Below, in pieces: positions 1 to 6,232 of a stretch of 6,391 nt of DNA. Positions within the stretch are counted from its first letter, which is position 1. Each line of letters starts with the position of its first letter. Source of the stretch: Candidatus Cloacimonadota bacterium (GTDB lineage Bacteria; Cloacimonadota; Cloacimonadia; Cloacimonadales; JAOZMQ01); contig JAOZMQ010000180.1 of NCBI GenBank assembly GCA_029934195.1, positions 1 through 6,391 on the forward strand. Reading direction: 5' to 3'. Under the pieces are notes generated by a model, which was given only the letters and a program-made list of their open reading frames with translations, had not been told where the DNA came from and made no database searches. The position numbers and the translations under genes are program-made.

Positions 1-27
1 AATTTCTTCTGCATTATTAAAAGATTA

Positions 28-42
28 AATATCAATGATATT
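28..42. repeat. Short perfect inverted repeat downstream of the M6 gene
   Basis: The sequence AATATCA-A-TGATATT has seven-base arms around one central base. It is too tight to make a normal hairpin and has no T-run, so it is not a convincing terminator. It could be a protein-binding half-site pair or chance in AT-rich DNA. The rest of 1-124 shows only a small AACCGGTT palindrome at 79-86 and no clear gene. Confidence 0.4.
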
Positions 43-124
43 CGCAATTTTAATGTTTTGAATAAAAGCATAATTTTTAACCGGTTCGTAAAGCTTATCT
101 CGTAACAACTTCTTAATGTAATTT

Positions 125-3100
125 TTATTTTTCTATAACAAATTTTATTAATTTATTTTCTCCTCCGGCTTCCAATATTACAAAATATACTCCTGAAGAT
201 TGTTTAGAATTACCAAAATTAATCTCGAGATTTTGAGGAGTATAAGCACTGCAAAAGACAGTTTCTTTATAAATAATATTAGCAGCGATGTCAAATATTT
301 TTATTTTAACAGGAGCATCTTTATTTATTAGGATATTAATATTTAATTTTTCACCGTACAAATCTTTTAAGGGATTAGGATAAATAAAATTTTCTTCTTT
401 AATGAAAATTCTATTTGAAAGGAATTTATTATCAAGCGAAACTTCTTTATAATTAGCTGTTCTTTGTAAGTTTCCCATTTCGCATTTCCAGATGAGATTA
501 TCAAGAGTGTGCAAATTTGAGTCTTTAAATTTTCTTCTAAAAATTTCACCGTTATCGGTTCCAATATAAGCAACAAGATTGTATTCATTATCAAAAGTAA
601 TTAGAGGAAGTGTACGACTTTGGTTTCTAAGTACAGCTGGGAAATTTTGAGAAATTCCATATTTTGATTGATAATCATTCCAAACAAAAAATCTATTTTG
701 ACTTAAAGATCCAATAATTTCCAAATCATCATCTGAATCTAAATTAACTGCCATTACTCCAGATGCAAAACCGGTAGAATCGGGATTATCAACAACAGAG
801 CTGAAATTGTTAAGAATAGATCCGTCAAAACCAACAATACAATAGAAATTCTCACCTCCAATTAGTATGTCCGGTTTTCCATTTGGATAAACATTGGCAA
901 CTGTTGGAAGAGAAACAGCTTCTAAAGGTAGTTGTAAAGGGAATTCTTTAATTAAAGATCCTTCTAAGTTGAAAGCAAAAATTCTTGCATCTTTGGTCGT
1001 AATGAAATATCTCGTTTCAAATTCTCCTTGTTCGCCGGAAACTTTTATTAATGAAGAAATGACATCTGTTTCTATCAAAAAAGAAATCTCTTTACGATTA
1101 ATTTCTTGTGTTTCCAAATTAAAATTTGTGAAGAAGAAGGTTTCATTTTTGTGTTCAATAAAATCAATAGAGCTATTATTCACAATGAGATTAGATTTTA
1201 ATTTACCATCAATTATAAATTCTGTTAAAGAGGAATATTCTTCATCAATAAAAACTAATTTTGCTGTATTGGAATCTTTGTTGTTTAGCGGTAAAATAGC
1301 TTTTATTTTTGCTGAATCATTGGGAATGCTTTGAGGTAAAACAACTGGCGAAGCAGCCCATTCAAAACCGATAAAGGCTTTTTTAAATTCAATATTGGGA
1401 TAAGAAAGAATATCTACAACTGCATTATTCATCGAATTGCTTATTGGGAAAATCAATTTATTTGCTTCTTTGTCATAAGCATAAAGCATATTTAATTGCC
1501 CCGGATATGTTAAGAAATCAATAAATTCATTTTGGAGTTCTTCGTTTTCCCAAAAATATAATCTTCCGTCTTTCATTGGGTGAAAAATCTCATCAATTCC
1601 ATCATTATCAAAATCAATGCTTGCAATTGGAGGGTTGTTTTTCATAACATATTGTGTTTCAAGAGACCAATCAAATCCAACAGAAAATCTCATTAAGTTG
1701 TTTGATTCGGAAATATTATAAACCTCAAATGATGTTCCACCGTAATAACTTTCGGCAGATGGAACAGAAGGAACTTTAGTTGTTGGGTTGATAGAGCTTC
1801 CAAAATAGTCATTGTTTCCTGCTTTAAATGCTTCATTTTTTGTTCCACGACCGTAAATTACATCAAGATTCTGAACCCCATCAGCTTCTTCAAGATCAAC
1901 AGCTTTGTGATTGGCATTATTGTTGGGAATATTAATGGAAAAATCAGGTGAGAAATATTCATCTAAAATATTTTCATCTACATGCCAAATTAGCAAGCCG
2001 GAGCCATCATTGTCTAATTGATCGCCGTAAGCAAATCCGGGTAAGTAAAAATCCCATTCACAACCTCGATAGCGATTTTTCATAAAATTAAATCTTGGTT
2101 GACCGGCATAGGGATGTTCTTCTGGATAATATTCTTGTTCATCTGATTCTTCAAATGTAAAAGTAGCCAACTCAACACCGTCTTTATTGGTGAAAGTACT
2201 CTTATCCGGATTTTGTTGTCGATTTTCAAGCAAAAAATACTCTTTCTCGGAAATGTTAATTTTATATAATTTTTTATCCAAAGGAGCGGAATCATCTTTT
2301 ACTTGAAAGATTTCAACATCAATCACATCAGAATCTATAATCGTTGCATCATCCCACCCCATATAATATCGAGACCAAGCACAAGGTAAAGGAGGTACAA
2401 AACCAAGAGCATTCCAAGCTCCGGTTCCCATAATACCAAATGAGCCGATTCCGGATGATCTCCCATTTGAATATACATTATCAAACAAAGTCGGAAGCCC
2501 TACTTGATGACCCCAAGTGTGTGCTAAAACTCCAAGTACGCCGAGAATCGGATCTGTATCTGTGAAATCATCAAACCATTCATATTCCGGACAAATTGAA
2601 ACTTCTTGAATGTATTTATTGTCAGATGATAGAATCCCTTGATAATTATCATTTTCCGGATCAAGTGCTTCTTTGAAATCAAATTTATTTAAAAATGTAG
2701 TACTAATTGAATTTGGATGTGTGTCATGCAAATCTGCTTCTTGTCCGCTACCAGCATGGAAAATCAAATAAGAATCGTAGTTATTTAAATCTATATCACC
2801 AAAATCAGATTCAAAAACTTCCTGAATGAAGATAAAGATATTTTCCCAATTATCATCATCGCCATAGAATTCCAGATTTTCTGAAACCGTTATTTTATCA
2901 AAAACAGTATAATTAAATTCATATTTCCCTTGTGAAGCATCGTGATAATAATCATTTAAATGAAATAAATATCTTTCAAAAAAAGCTTTATCATGAATAT
3001 TAAAGTCTGGTTTTGCTTCTTCAGTTGCAAATTTCACATCTTGAAATTCTACCATAATAGCAAGAACACTATCAGGAACATTTTCGGAACGACTGTTTTT

Positions 3101-3235
3101 GTTCTTGGAGAAAATGGTCGTAGTGCCGGGTTGTTTGTAGTAGTTATTGCATTTTTTTAAAGGATGTGGCGGAACGGAATATAAAAATCCGCAAATCATA
3201 ACACCCAAGAGTAATATGGTTATTTTATTACGCAT
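125..3235 (-). CDS. Secreted M6-family metalloprotease homologue with degenerate active site and T9SS-like sorting domain
   Basis: The protein has 1036 residues. Residues 1-20 form a signal peptide (basic MRNK, then a hydrophobic stretch ending FLYS), without a proper lipobox. The M6 (immune inhibitor A-like) peptidase region spans about 55-520. It shows VLAIMVEFQDVKF at 58, the zinc-site segment HTWGHQVGLPTLFD at 239-252, the Met-turn GIGSFGIMGTGAWN around 262-275, AWSRYYMGW at 286-294, FLLENRQQ at 334-341, GLLIWHVDE at 413-421 and DLEEADGVQ at 447-455. All of these match family signatures except that the catalytic Glu of HExxH is Thr240 and the metzincin third-ligand position is Thr249. A propeller-like region with FG-GAP-type Asp-rich loops follows (about 525-930), then a Por-secretion-tail domain (948-1036). 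The start is fixed by AAGGAG five bases upstream. The family cleaves extracellular proteins; this member may be inactive. The stop is TAA and no frameshift is visible. Confidence 0.95.
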   Translation of the reverse strand: MRNKITILLLGVMICGFLYSVPPHPLKKCNNYYKQPGTTTIFSKNKNSRSENVPDSVLAIMVEFQDVKFATEEAKPDFNIHDKAFFERYLFHLNDYYHDASQGKYEFNYTVFDKITVSENLEFYGDDDNWENIFIFIQEVFESDFGDIDLNNYDSYLIFHAGSGQEADLHDTHPNSISTTFLNKFDFKEALDPENDNYQGILSSDNKYIQEVSICPEYEWFDDFTDTDPILGVLGVLAHTWGHQVGLPTLFDNVYSNGRSSGIGSFGIMGTGAWNALGFVPPLPCAWSRYYMGWDDATIIDSDVIDVEIFQVKDDSAPLDKKLYKINISEKEYFLLENRQQNPDKSTFTNKDGVELATFTFEESDEQEYYPEEHPYAGQPRFNFMKNRYRGCEWDFYLPGFAYGDQLDNDGSGLLIWHVDENILDEYFSPDFSINIPNNNANHKAVDLEEADGVQNLDVIYGRGTKNEAFKAGNNDYFGSSINPTTKVPSVPSAESYYGGTSFEVYNISESNNLMRFSVGFDWSLETQYVMKNNPPIASIDFDNDGIDEIFHPMKDGRLYFWENEELQNEFIDFLTYPGQLNMLYAYDKEANKLIFPISNSMNNAVVDILSYPNIEFKKAFIGFEWAASPVVLPQSIPNDSAKIKAILPLNNKDSNTAKLVFIDEEYSSLTEFIIDGKLKSNLIVNNSSIDFIEHKNETFFFTNFNLETQEINRKEISFLIETDVISSLIKVSGEQGEFETRYFITTKDARIFAFNLEGSLIKEFPLQLPLEAVSLPTVANVYPNGKPDILIGGENFYCIVGFDGSILNNFSSVVDNPDSTGFASGVMAVNLDSDDDLEIIGSLSQNRFFVWNDYQSKYGISQNFPAVLRNQSRTLPLITFDNEYNLVAYIGTDNGEIFRRKFKDSNLHTLDNLIWKCEMGNLQRTANYKEVSLDNKFLSNRIFIKEENFIYPNPLKDLYGEKLNINILINKDAPVKIKIFDIAANIIYKETVFCSAYTPQNLEINFGNSKQSSGVYFVILEAGGENKLIKFVIEK
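128..394 (-). other. T9SS type A-like C-terminal sorting domain of the M6 homologue
   Basis: Residues 948-1036 fit the Por-secretion-tail pattern. They show FIYPNPLKD (950-958), a beta-strand with VKIKIFDIAANIIY (976-989), then SSGVYFVILEAGG (1013-1025) and a final KFVIEK. In Bacteroidota this domain directs passage through the outer membrane by the type IX system and is then removed or used for surface attachment. The usual Gly after the 'D' of the 'iyD..G' strand is replaced here (DIAAN). Domain identity is well supported; the presence of a working T9SS in this organism is not shown by the window. Confidence 0.85.
536..1648 (-). other. FG-GAP/VCBS-like propeller region within the M6 homologue
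   Basis: Residues about 530-900 show repeated beta-strand-rich units with Asp-rich loops of the kind found in FG-GAP/VCBS propellers. The clearest are DFDNDGIDEI (541-550) and NLDSDDDLEI (831-840); NVYPNGKPDI (781-790) is more degenerate. Each is followed by a strand with a phrase such as GRLYFWEN, NRFFVWN or GEIFRRKF. Such regions commonly mediate binding or stability in secreted proteins and may hold calcium. The repeat number cannot be fixed by eye because the middle portion (about 600-740) is divergent. Confidence 0.6.
2480..2521 (-). other. Degenerate zinc-binding motif of the M6 homologue (HTWGH...GLPT)
   Basis: These bases encode residues 239-252, HTWGHQVGLPTLFD. The usual M6 form is close to HEFGHxLGLPDLYD. 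Both histidines (239, 243), Gly246 and the LP pair are kept. Thr240 (codon ACT) replaces the general-base glutamate, and Thr249 replaces the aspartate expected at the third-ligand position of HExxHxxGxxH/D. An ACT codon differs from GAA or GAG at all three bases, so a single read error does not explain it. The residues are read directly from the sequence; loss of catalysis is inference. Confidence 0.9.
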
Positions 3236-3240
3236 AAAAT

Positions 3241-3246
3241 CTCCTT
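3241..3246 (-). promoter_or_regulatory. Ribosome binding site of the M6 gene
   Basis: Read on the minus strand this is AAGGAG followed by five bases (ATTTT) and ATG at 3235. It is a full Shine-Dalgarno match and decides the start. The close spacing and strength suggest independent translation rather than coupling to recJ, whose stop lies 119 bases upstream. Confidence 0.85.
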
Positions 3247-3265
3247 AAACAATTTTTGTAAAGCT
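3241..3265 (-). promoter_or_regulatory. Leader motif AGCTTTA...TTGTTTA...AGG upstream of the M6 gene
   Basis: Reading toward the gene, the leader runs AGCTTTAC, AAAAATTG, TTTAAGGAG. The leader of the barrel gene (6176-6151) has the same order with small length differences: AGCTTTAA, AAAAATTTG, TTTATAAGGA. The match covers about 22 of 26 positions including the ribosome binding site. It may be a shared promoter or untranslated-leader element; part of the similarity could come from AT-richness. Confidence 0.35.
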
Positions 3266-3354
3266 GAAAATTAAATATTTATTGTGATTAAAAAATCCTC
3301 CATGTTCTTTATTTAAGAAGCAGTTACACGCTGAAATATTTATCAAGACATTCT

Positions 3355-4908
3355 TCAAGTTAATTTTCTATAATCTAACATATTCAATGAAAATCCATTT
3401 TTAGAATTAAAAACGATATCATATTTTCCATCAGGTTTTGGATTGAACGAATCAGAATAATTTATCCTGAATTCTTTTCCAATTTCAACAGTAAAGTTCT
3501 TCATAAGAAATATTGGAGCTGGATTTTTTTGACCAAAAGGCTGAATTAATTCCAATTCATGAATCGTTGTATCGTTTAGGTCTTCCGGTTTTACGATAGC
3601 ATCAATAATGAGTTTGTGTTGGTTTCTGATTTCTTGAAGATGACTACTTACGTATTCTTTGAAATGTTTTTTGAAGGAATCTACTTTATTATTCTCAATT
3701 ACAAAACCGGCGGCTTGAACATGTCCACCAAATTGAACTAAATCGTTTTTGCAATATTCAAAAGCTTCTACAAGATTAAATCCAATAGTGCATCTTGCTT
3801 CGCAAACGAGAGATCCATTTTTTTTATGAATAAATAAAGCTGGAATTTTATATTGCAATGATATTATTGTAGCACACATTCCCAATAATGAGAGTGGGAT
3901 TTTATCTTGCTTGTCAACAAAAATTAAAAATCCTTGAGAGGAATCAAATTGTAAGTATTTTAGAAATTCTTTTATTTTAAACATTTGAGATTCAAATTTA
4001 TGTTTTTCTTCCAATAAAGAACTGATTAGCTTTTGTTTATCAAAAATGGATGCTAATAAAATTTGAAGTCCTTTATTTTCACCACCATCCATTCTTCCAT
4101 TAGACAATATTCTGGTAACATACAAAATGAAATATTTTTTTGAGAAAAAGGTATTGGTAACAATAGTTTTTTTTCTTAATTGCATTAAATTTGCGTCTTC
4201 ATAGTCAAACCAATTCTCAATTGCTTCTCTGCAAATAGCTCTATTAACGCTAATAAGAGGGACTTTATCGGCAATAGTACCAATTGCTGTCCATAAGATA
4301 TAAGATTTATCATAAGGAACTGATAGTTTTTGTGAGATTACTTGAACTAATAAAAAAGTTACTCCAACACCTGCTAACATATCAAAAGGATATTGACAAT
4401 CTGATTGTTTAGGATCAACAACAGCAAAGGCTTGTGGAATTTTTTCAGGGATTAAATGATGGTCTGTAATAATAATATCGCAACCAATTTCTTTCAACTT
4501 TTCTACTTCATCATGCGAAGAAATTCCAATATCGACAGTGATAACTAAATCATAGTTTTCTTTTTGAGCTTTATCAATAAAATTTTGCTGAATTCCATGA
4601 TGGTCAGTATATCTATTTGGAATATAATAATAGTGGTTTTGTGATCCAAGTTTTTCAAGGAAATCAAATAAAATATAAGTACTTGTAATTCCATCCGGAT
4701 CATCGTGTCCTAAAATTACAATTGATTCTTTATTTCTTACAGCTTCAATAATTCTATCAGCAGCTTTATCAATATCTTTCATTAATAAAGGATTCGGAAG
4801 ATTTGCAAAATTATATTCAAAAAAAGATTTAGAATACTCTCTATTTTCAATGATTTGCTGAATTACATTCCTGCCTGAACGTTCTTTAAATTCCCATTTA
4901 AATTTCAT
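3355..4908 (-). CDS. recJ: RecJ-type single-stranded-DNA exonuclease (DHH/DHHA1 family)
   Basis: The protein has 517 residues, somewhat shorter than the roughly 560-580 common for bacterial RecJ. The family degrades single-stranded DNA 5' to 3' in recombination and mismatch/base-excision repair in the cytoplasm, using two metal ions. Visible motifs in order: GHDDPDG (67-73; D70 and D72 as metal ligands), VITVDIG (122-128; D126), the signature TDHH (148-151), VVDP (163-166), LAGVGVTFLL (178-187), AIGTIADKVPL (208-218; D214), the DHHA1 motif GGHVQAAGF (394-402), and the RecJ OB-type phrase QPFGQKNPAPIF (456-467). All core residues are present. Motif I differs from the usual HGDYDADG form. The start overlaps the stop of the upstream barrel gene by one base, with AAAGGA 11 bases upstream; the N-terminal MKFKWEF suits the family. 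The stop is TGA. An assignment as a more general DHH phosphoesterase is less likely because of the OB phrase. Confidence 0.93.
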   Translation of the reverse strand: MKFKWEFKERSGRNVIQQIIENREYSKSFFEYNFANLPNPLLMKDIDKAADRIIEAVRNKESIVILGHDDPDGITSTYILFDFLEKLGSQNHYYYIPNRYTDHHGIQQNFIDKAQKENYDLVITVDIGISSHDEVEKLKEIGCDIIITDHHLIPEKIPQAFAVVDPKQSDCQYPFDMLAGVGVTFLLVQVISQKLSVPYDKSYILWTAIGTIADKVPLISVNRAICREAIENWFDYEDANLMQLRKKTIVTNTFFSKKYFILYVTRILSNGRMDGGENKGLQILLASIFDKQKLISSLLEEKHKFESQMFKIKEFLKYLQFDSSQGFLIFVDKQDKIPLSLLGMCATIISLQYKIPALFIHKKNGSLVCEARCTIGFNLVEAFEYCKNDLVQFGGHVQAAGFVIENNKVDSFKKHFKEYVSSHLQEIRNQHKLIIDAIVKPEDLNDTTIHELELIQPFGQKNPAPIFLMKNFTVEIGKEFRINYSDSFNPKPDGKYDIVFNSKNGFSLNMLDYRKLT

Positions 4909-6140
4909 TATTTTGTATATCCTTTACCTATTTTTGGAATATCTCGATGGGAGGTTTTTCTAACTCTTTTTTTGAAAATATCAAAACCAATTGTCCCGAT
5001 TGTAATTGAAACCATTTTGTCTTGAATTTTATTAATTTCAAGATCGCCTCTTTTCATTAATTCTATTCCAATTTCCAATCTTTTTTTAGGACTTCTAAGC
5101 GGGATTGTAAAACCAAAAGTTACAGCAAGCTCATCTATGTTTTCGTTATTGTATTGGAAAGGAAGTTGTCGGTAATATCCACCCATTCTTAGTGGGATTT
5201 TTTCATACCAATTTCCATAACCCCATAAAGGATCATAAGATATCCCTGTGCTTATCTTTGTTGTATTTCTGGATTCTTCATAAGTTGAAGTTTTTTCCCA
5301 CAAGCCATAATTAACATCTAAGGAACATTTAAATCTTTTAGATATTTTATACGTTGATGCAAAAGAAATTTGGTGAGGAATTTCATATTCGCTTTCAGAT
5401 TGCTTTTCTGAATAAGGATAGAAGCTTGTTAAAAGGTTGACATCACCTTGTAGTTTTACTTTACTTTGAAAAACAAATCCAAAGCCAAATTTATCGATTT
5501 TTTTACTTAACCCAAGAGTAAACCCAGATTTTTTCAATTCTACTTCTCTTTCATAGATTGTATCTTTATATTTTTCATCATCAAAGTTTATTTCATATCT
5601 TTGATTCTTTTGTCCAAAATAAAAGTTTGCAGATAGGCCAAAATTAATAAAATCATTTTTATTAGCATAGATTAAATCTGCTTTATATAAGCCACTAATG
5701 ATACGATTAATTGTATAAGAATCATCTTCATTATCATCACCAATTTTATTCGTTCTTATCTCACGTTCAACAATTCCTGAAGTAACAGAATTGTAATTGA
5801 AAGCAATTCTATGGTTTTTATAAGGAATAGAAACAGTAAAATATGGTATATCAAATCCATCATCAGTAAAACTTTCATCTTTAGAATCCGAATAATAATA
5901 TTTATTTAAACTGATAGCTGTTGCAAAAGTTACTTCATTACAAGTTGTTGGTAAAGCGGGATTTGAAAAAGATGTATTTATTCTGAAAACATCTCCTAAT
6001 CCGGTATTTCCCATTCCGCTTCCATATACATCATTCCCAAAATATTGTTCTGGAAAACCATCAAAAGAGAAAATTGAGTTTGATAAAAGAATTCCTGTTA
6101 TCATAATCAATACAAATATTGCAGGGATTTTTTTGTGCAT
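4908..6140 (-). CDS. Outer-membrane beta-barrel protein, PorV/FadL-like
   Basis: The protein has 410 residues. A signal peptide covers about 1-25 (MHKK, then a hydrophobic run to SIFS, cleavage likely before FDGFP). The mature start, GSGMGNTGLGDVFRINTSFSNPA (40-62), resembles the glycine-rich hairpin and NPA turn at the N-terminus of PorV/FadL-type barrels. The rest is alternating amphipathic strands with polar, acidic turns. The phrase IPLRMGGYYRQLPF (315-328), then GFTIPL (343-348), RLEIGIELMKRGD (354-366) and a closing strand ITIGTIGF (379-386), is typical of FCB envelope proteins of this kind. In Bacteroidota PorV assists T9SS cargo release, while FadL relatives move hydrophobic substrates; this protein's substrate cannot be told. 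The start is supported by AAGGA ten bases upstream and by the signal peptide. It is first in a two-gene overlap with recJ. A basic tail follows the last strand (residues 389-410). Confidence 0.9.
   Translation of the reverse strand: MHKKIPAIFVLIMITGILLSNSIFSFDGFPEQYFGNDVYGSGMGNTGLGDVFRINTSFSNPALPTTCNEVTFATAISLNKYYYSDSKDESFTDDGFDIPYFTVSIPYKNHRIAFNYNSVTSGIVEREIRTNKIGDDNEDDSYTINRIISGLYKADLIYANKNDFINFGLSANFYFGQKNQRYEINFDDEKYKDTIYEREVELKKSGFTLGLSKKIDKFGFGFVFQSKVKLQGDVNLLTSFYPYSEKQSESEYEIPHQISFASTYKISKRFKCSLDVNYGLWEKTSTYEESRNTTKISTGISYDPLWGYGNWYEKIPLRMGGYYRQLPFQYNNENIDELAVTFGFTIPLRSPKKRLEIGIELMKRGDLEINKIQDKMVSITIGTIGFDIFKKRVRKTSHRDIPKIGKGYTK
4920..4925 (-). promoter_or_regulatory. Ribosome binding site of recJ inside the end of the upstream gene
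   Basis: On the minus strand this reads AAAGGA, 11 bases before the ATG at 4908, and lies in the last codons of the barrel gene. The upstream stop and the recJ start form TAATG, sharing one base. The slightly long spacing together with the overlap suggests that recJ translation depends partly on ribosomes finishing the upstream gene. Confidence 0.65.
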
Positions 6141-6150
6141 ATATTATTTT

Positions 6151-6155
6151 TCCTT
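6151..6155 (-). promoter_or_regulatory. Ribosome binding site of the barrel gene
   Basis: On the minus strand this reads AAGGA, followed by ten bases of A/T and then the ATG at 6140. No other ATG in frame lies closer that would still leave a signal peptide, so this site supports the start at 6140. Confidence 0.7.
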
Positions 6156-6176
6156 ATAAACAAATTTTTTAAAGCT
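6151..6176 (-). promoter_or_regulatory. Leader motif AGCTTTA...TTGTTTA...AGG upstream of the barrel gene
   Basis: This is the partner of the element at 3241-3265, in the same orientation and just before the start codon. A -35-like TTGATA (6197-6192) lies upstream with a TTTAAA (6173-6168) 18 bases further on, but the -10 match is poor, so a sigma-70 type promoter is only a guess. A clean TTGACA also occurs at 6209-6204 without a -10 at the right distance. Confidence 0.3.
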
Positions 6177-6232
6177 TTACCAAAAAAAAATTATCAATGT
6201 TTTTGTCAATTATTGTTTTCAAGTGAGATTGT

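Noticed and set aside
1..71. Minus-strand frame from ATG at 71 to the left edge, beginning MLLFKTLKLRISLIFNLL, which might be a new gene start with a hydrophobic N-terminus.
   Set aside because: No Shine-Dalgarno sequence precedes it, whereas all three real genes have one, and only 23 codons are visible.
81..100. GGTTCG-containing segment that resembles part of a tRNA T-arm.
   Set aside because: No matching stem, anticodon arm or CCA end is found around it.
1..105. Plus-strand frame open from the left edge to TAA at 103-105 (34 codons), which would converge on the M6 gene.
   Set aside because: The translation is Asn/Ile/Phe-rich, as expected from random AT-rich DNA, no motif is visible, and an open run of this length is not rare at this composition.
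79..124. Possible terminator after the M6 gene, including AACCGGTT at 79-86.
   Set aside because: The palindrome has no loop, cannot form a useful hairpin, and no GC-rich stem followed by a T-run is present.
894..1334. Plus-strand open frame of 146 codons opposite the M6 gene.
   Set aside because: It is the antisense shadow of a strongly supported coding region and shows no domain or ribosome binding site.
3285..3354. Possible terminator or small peptide (MEDFLITINI) between recJ and the M6 gene.
   Set aside because: A T-run is present but no stable stem precedes it, and a ten-codon frame with no family or ribosome binding site evidence is not supportable.
4167..4174. Run of eight A on the coding strand inside recJ, considered as a slippage or phase-variation site.
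   Set aside because: Such runs encode Lys-Lys and are frequent in AT-rich genes; the reading frame is intact and nothing else points to programmed slippage.
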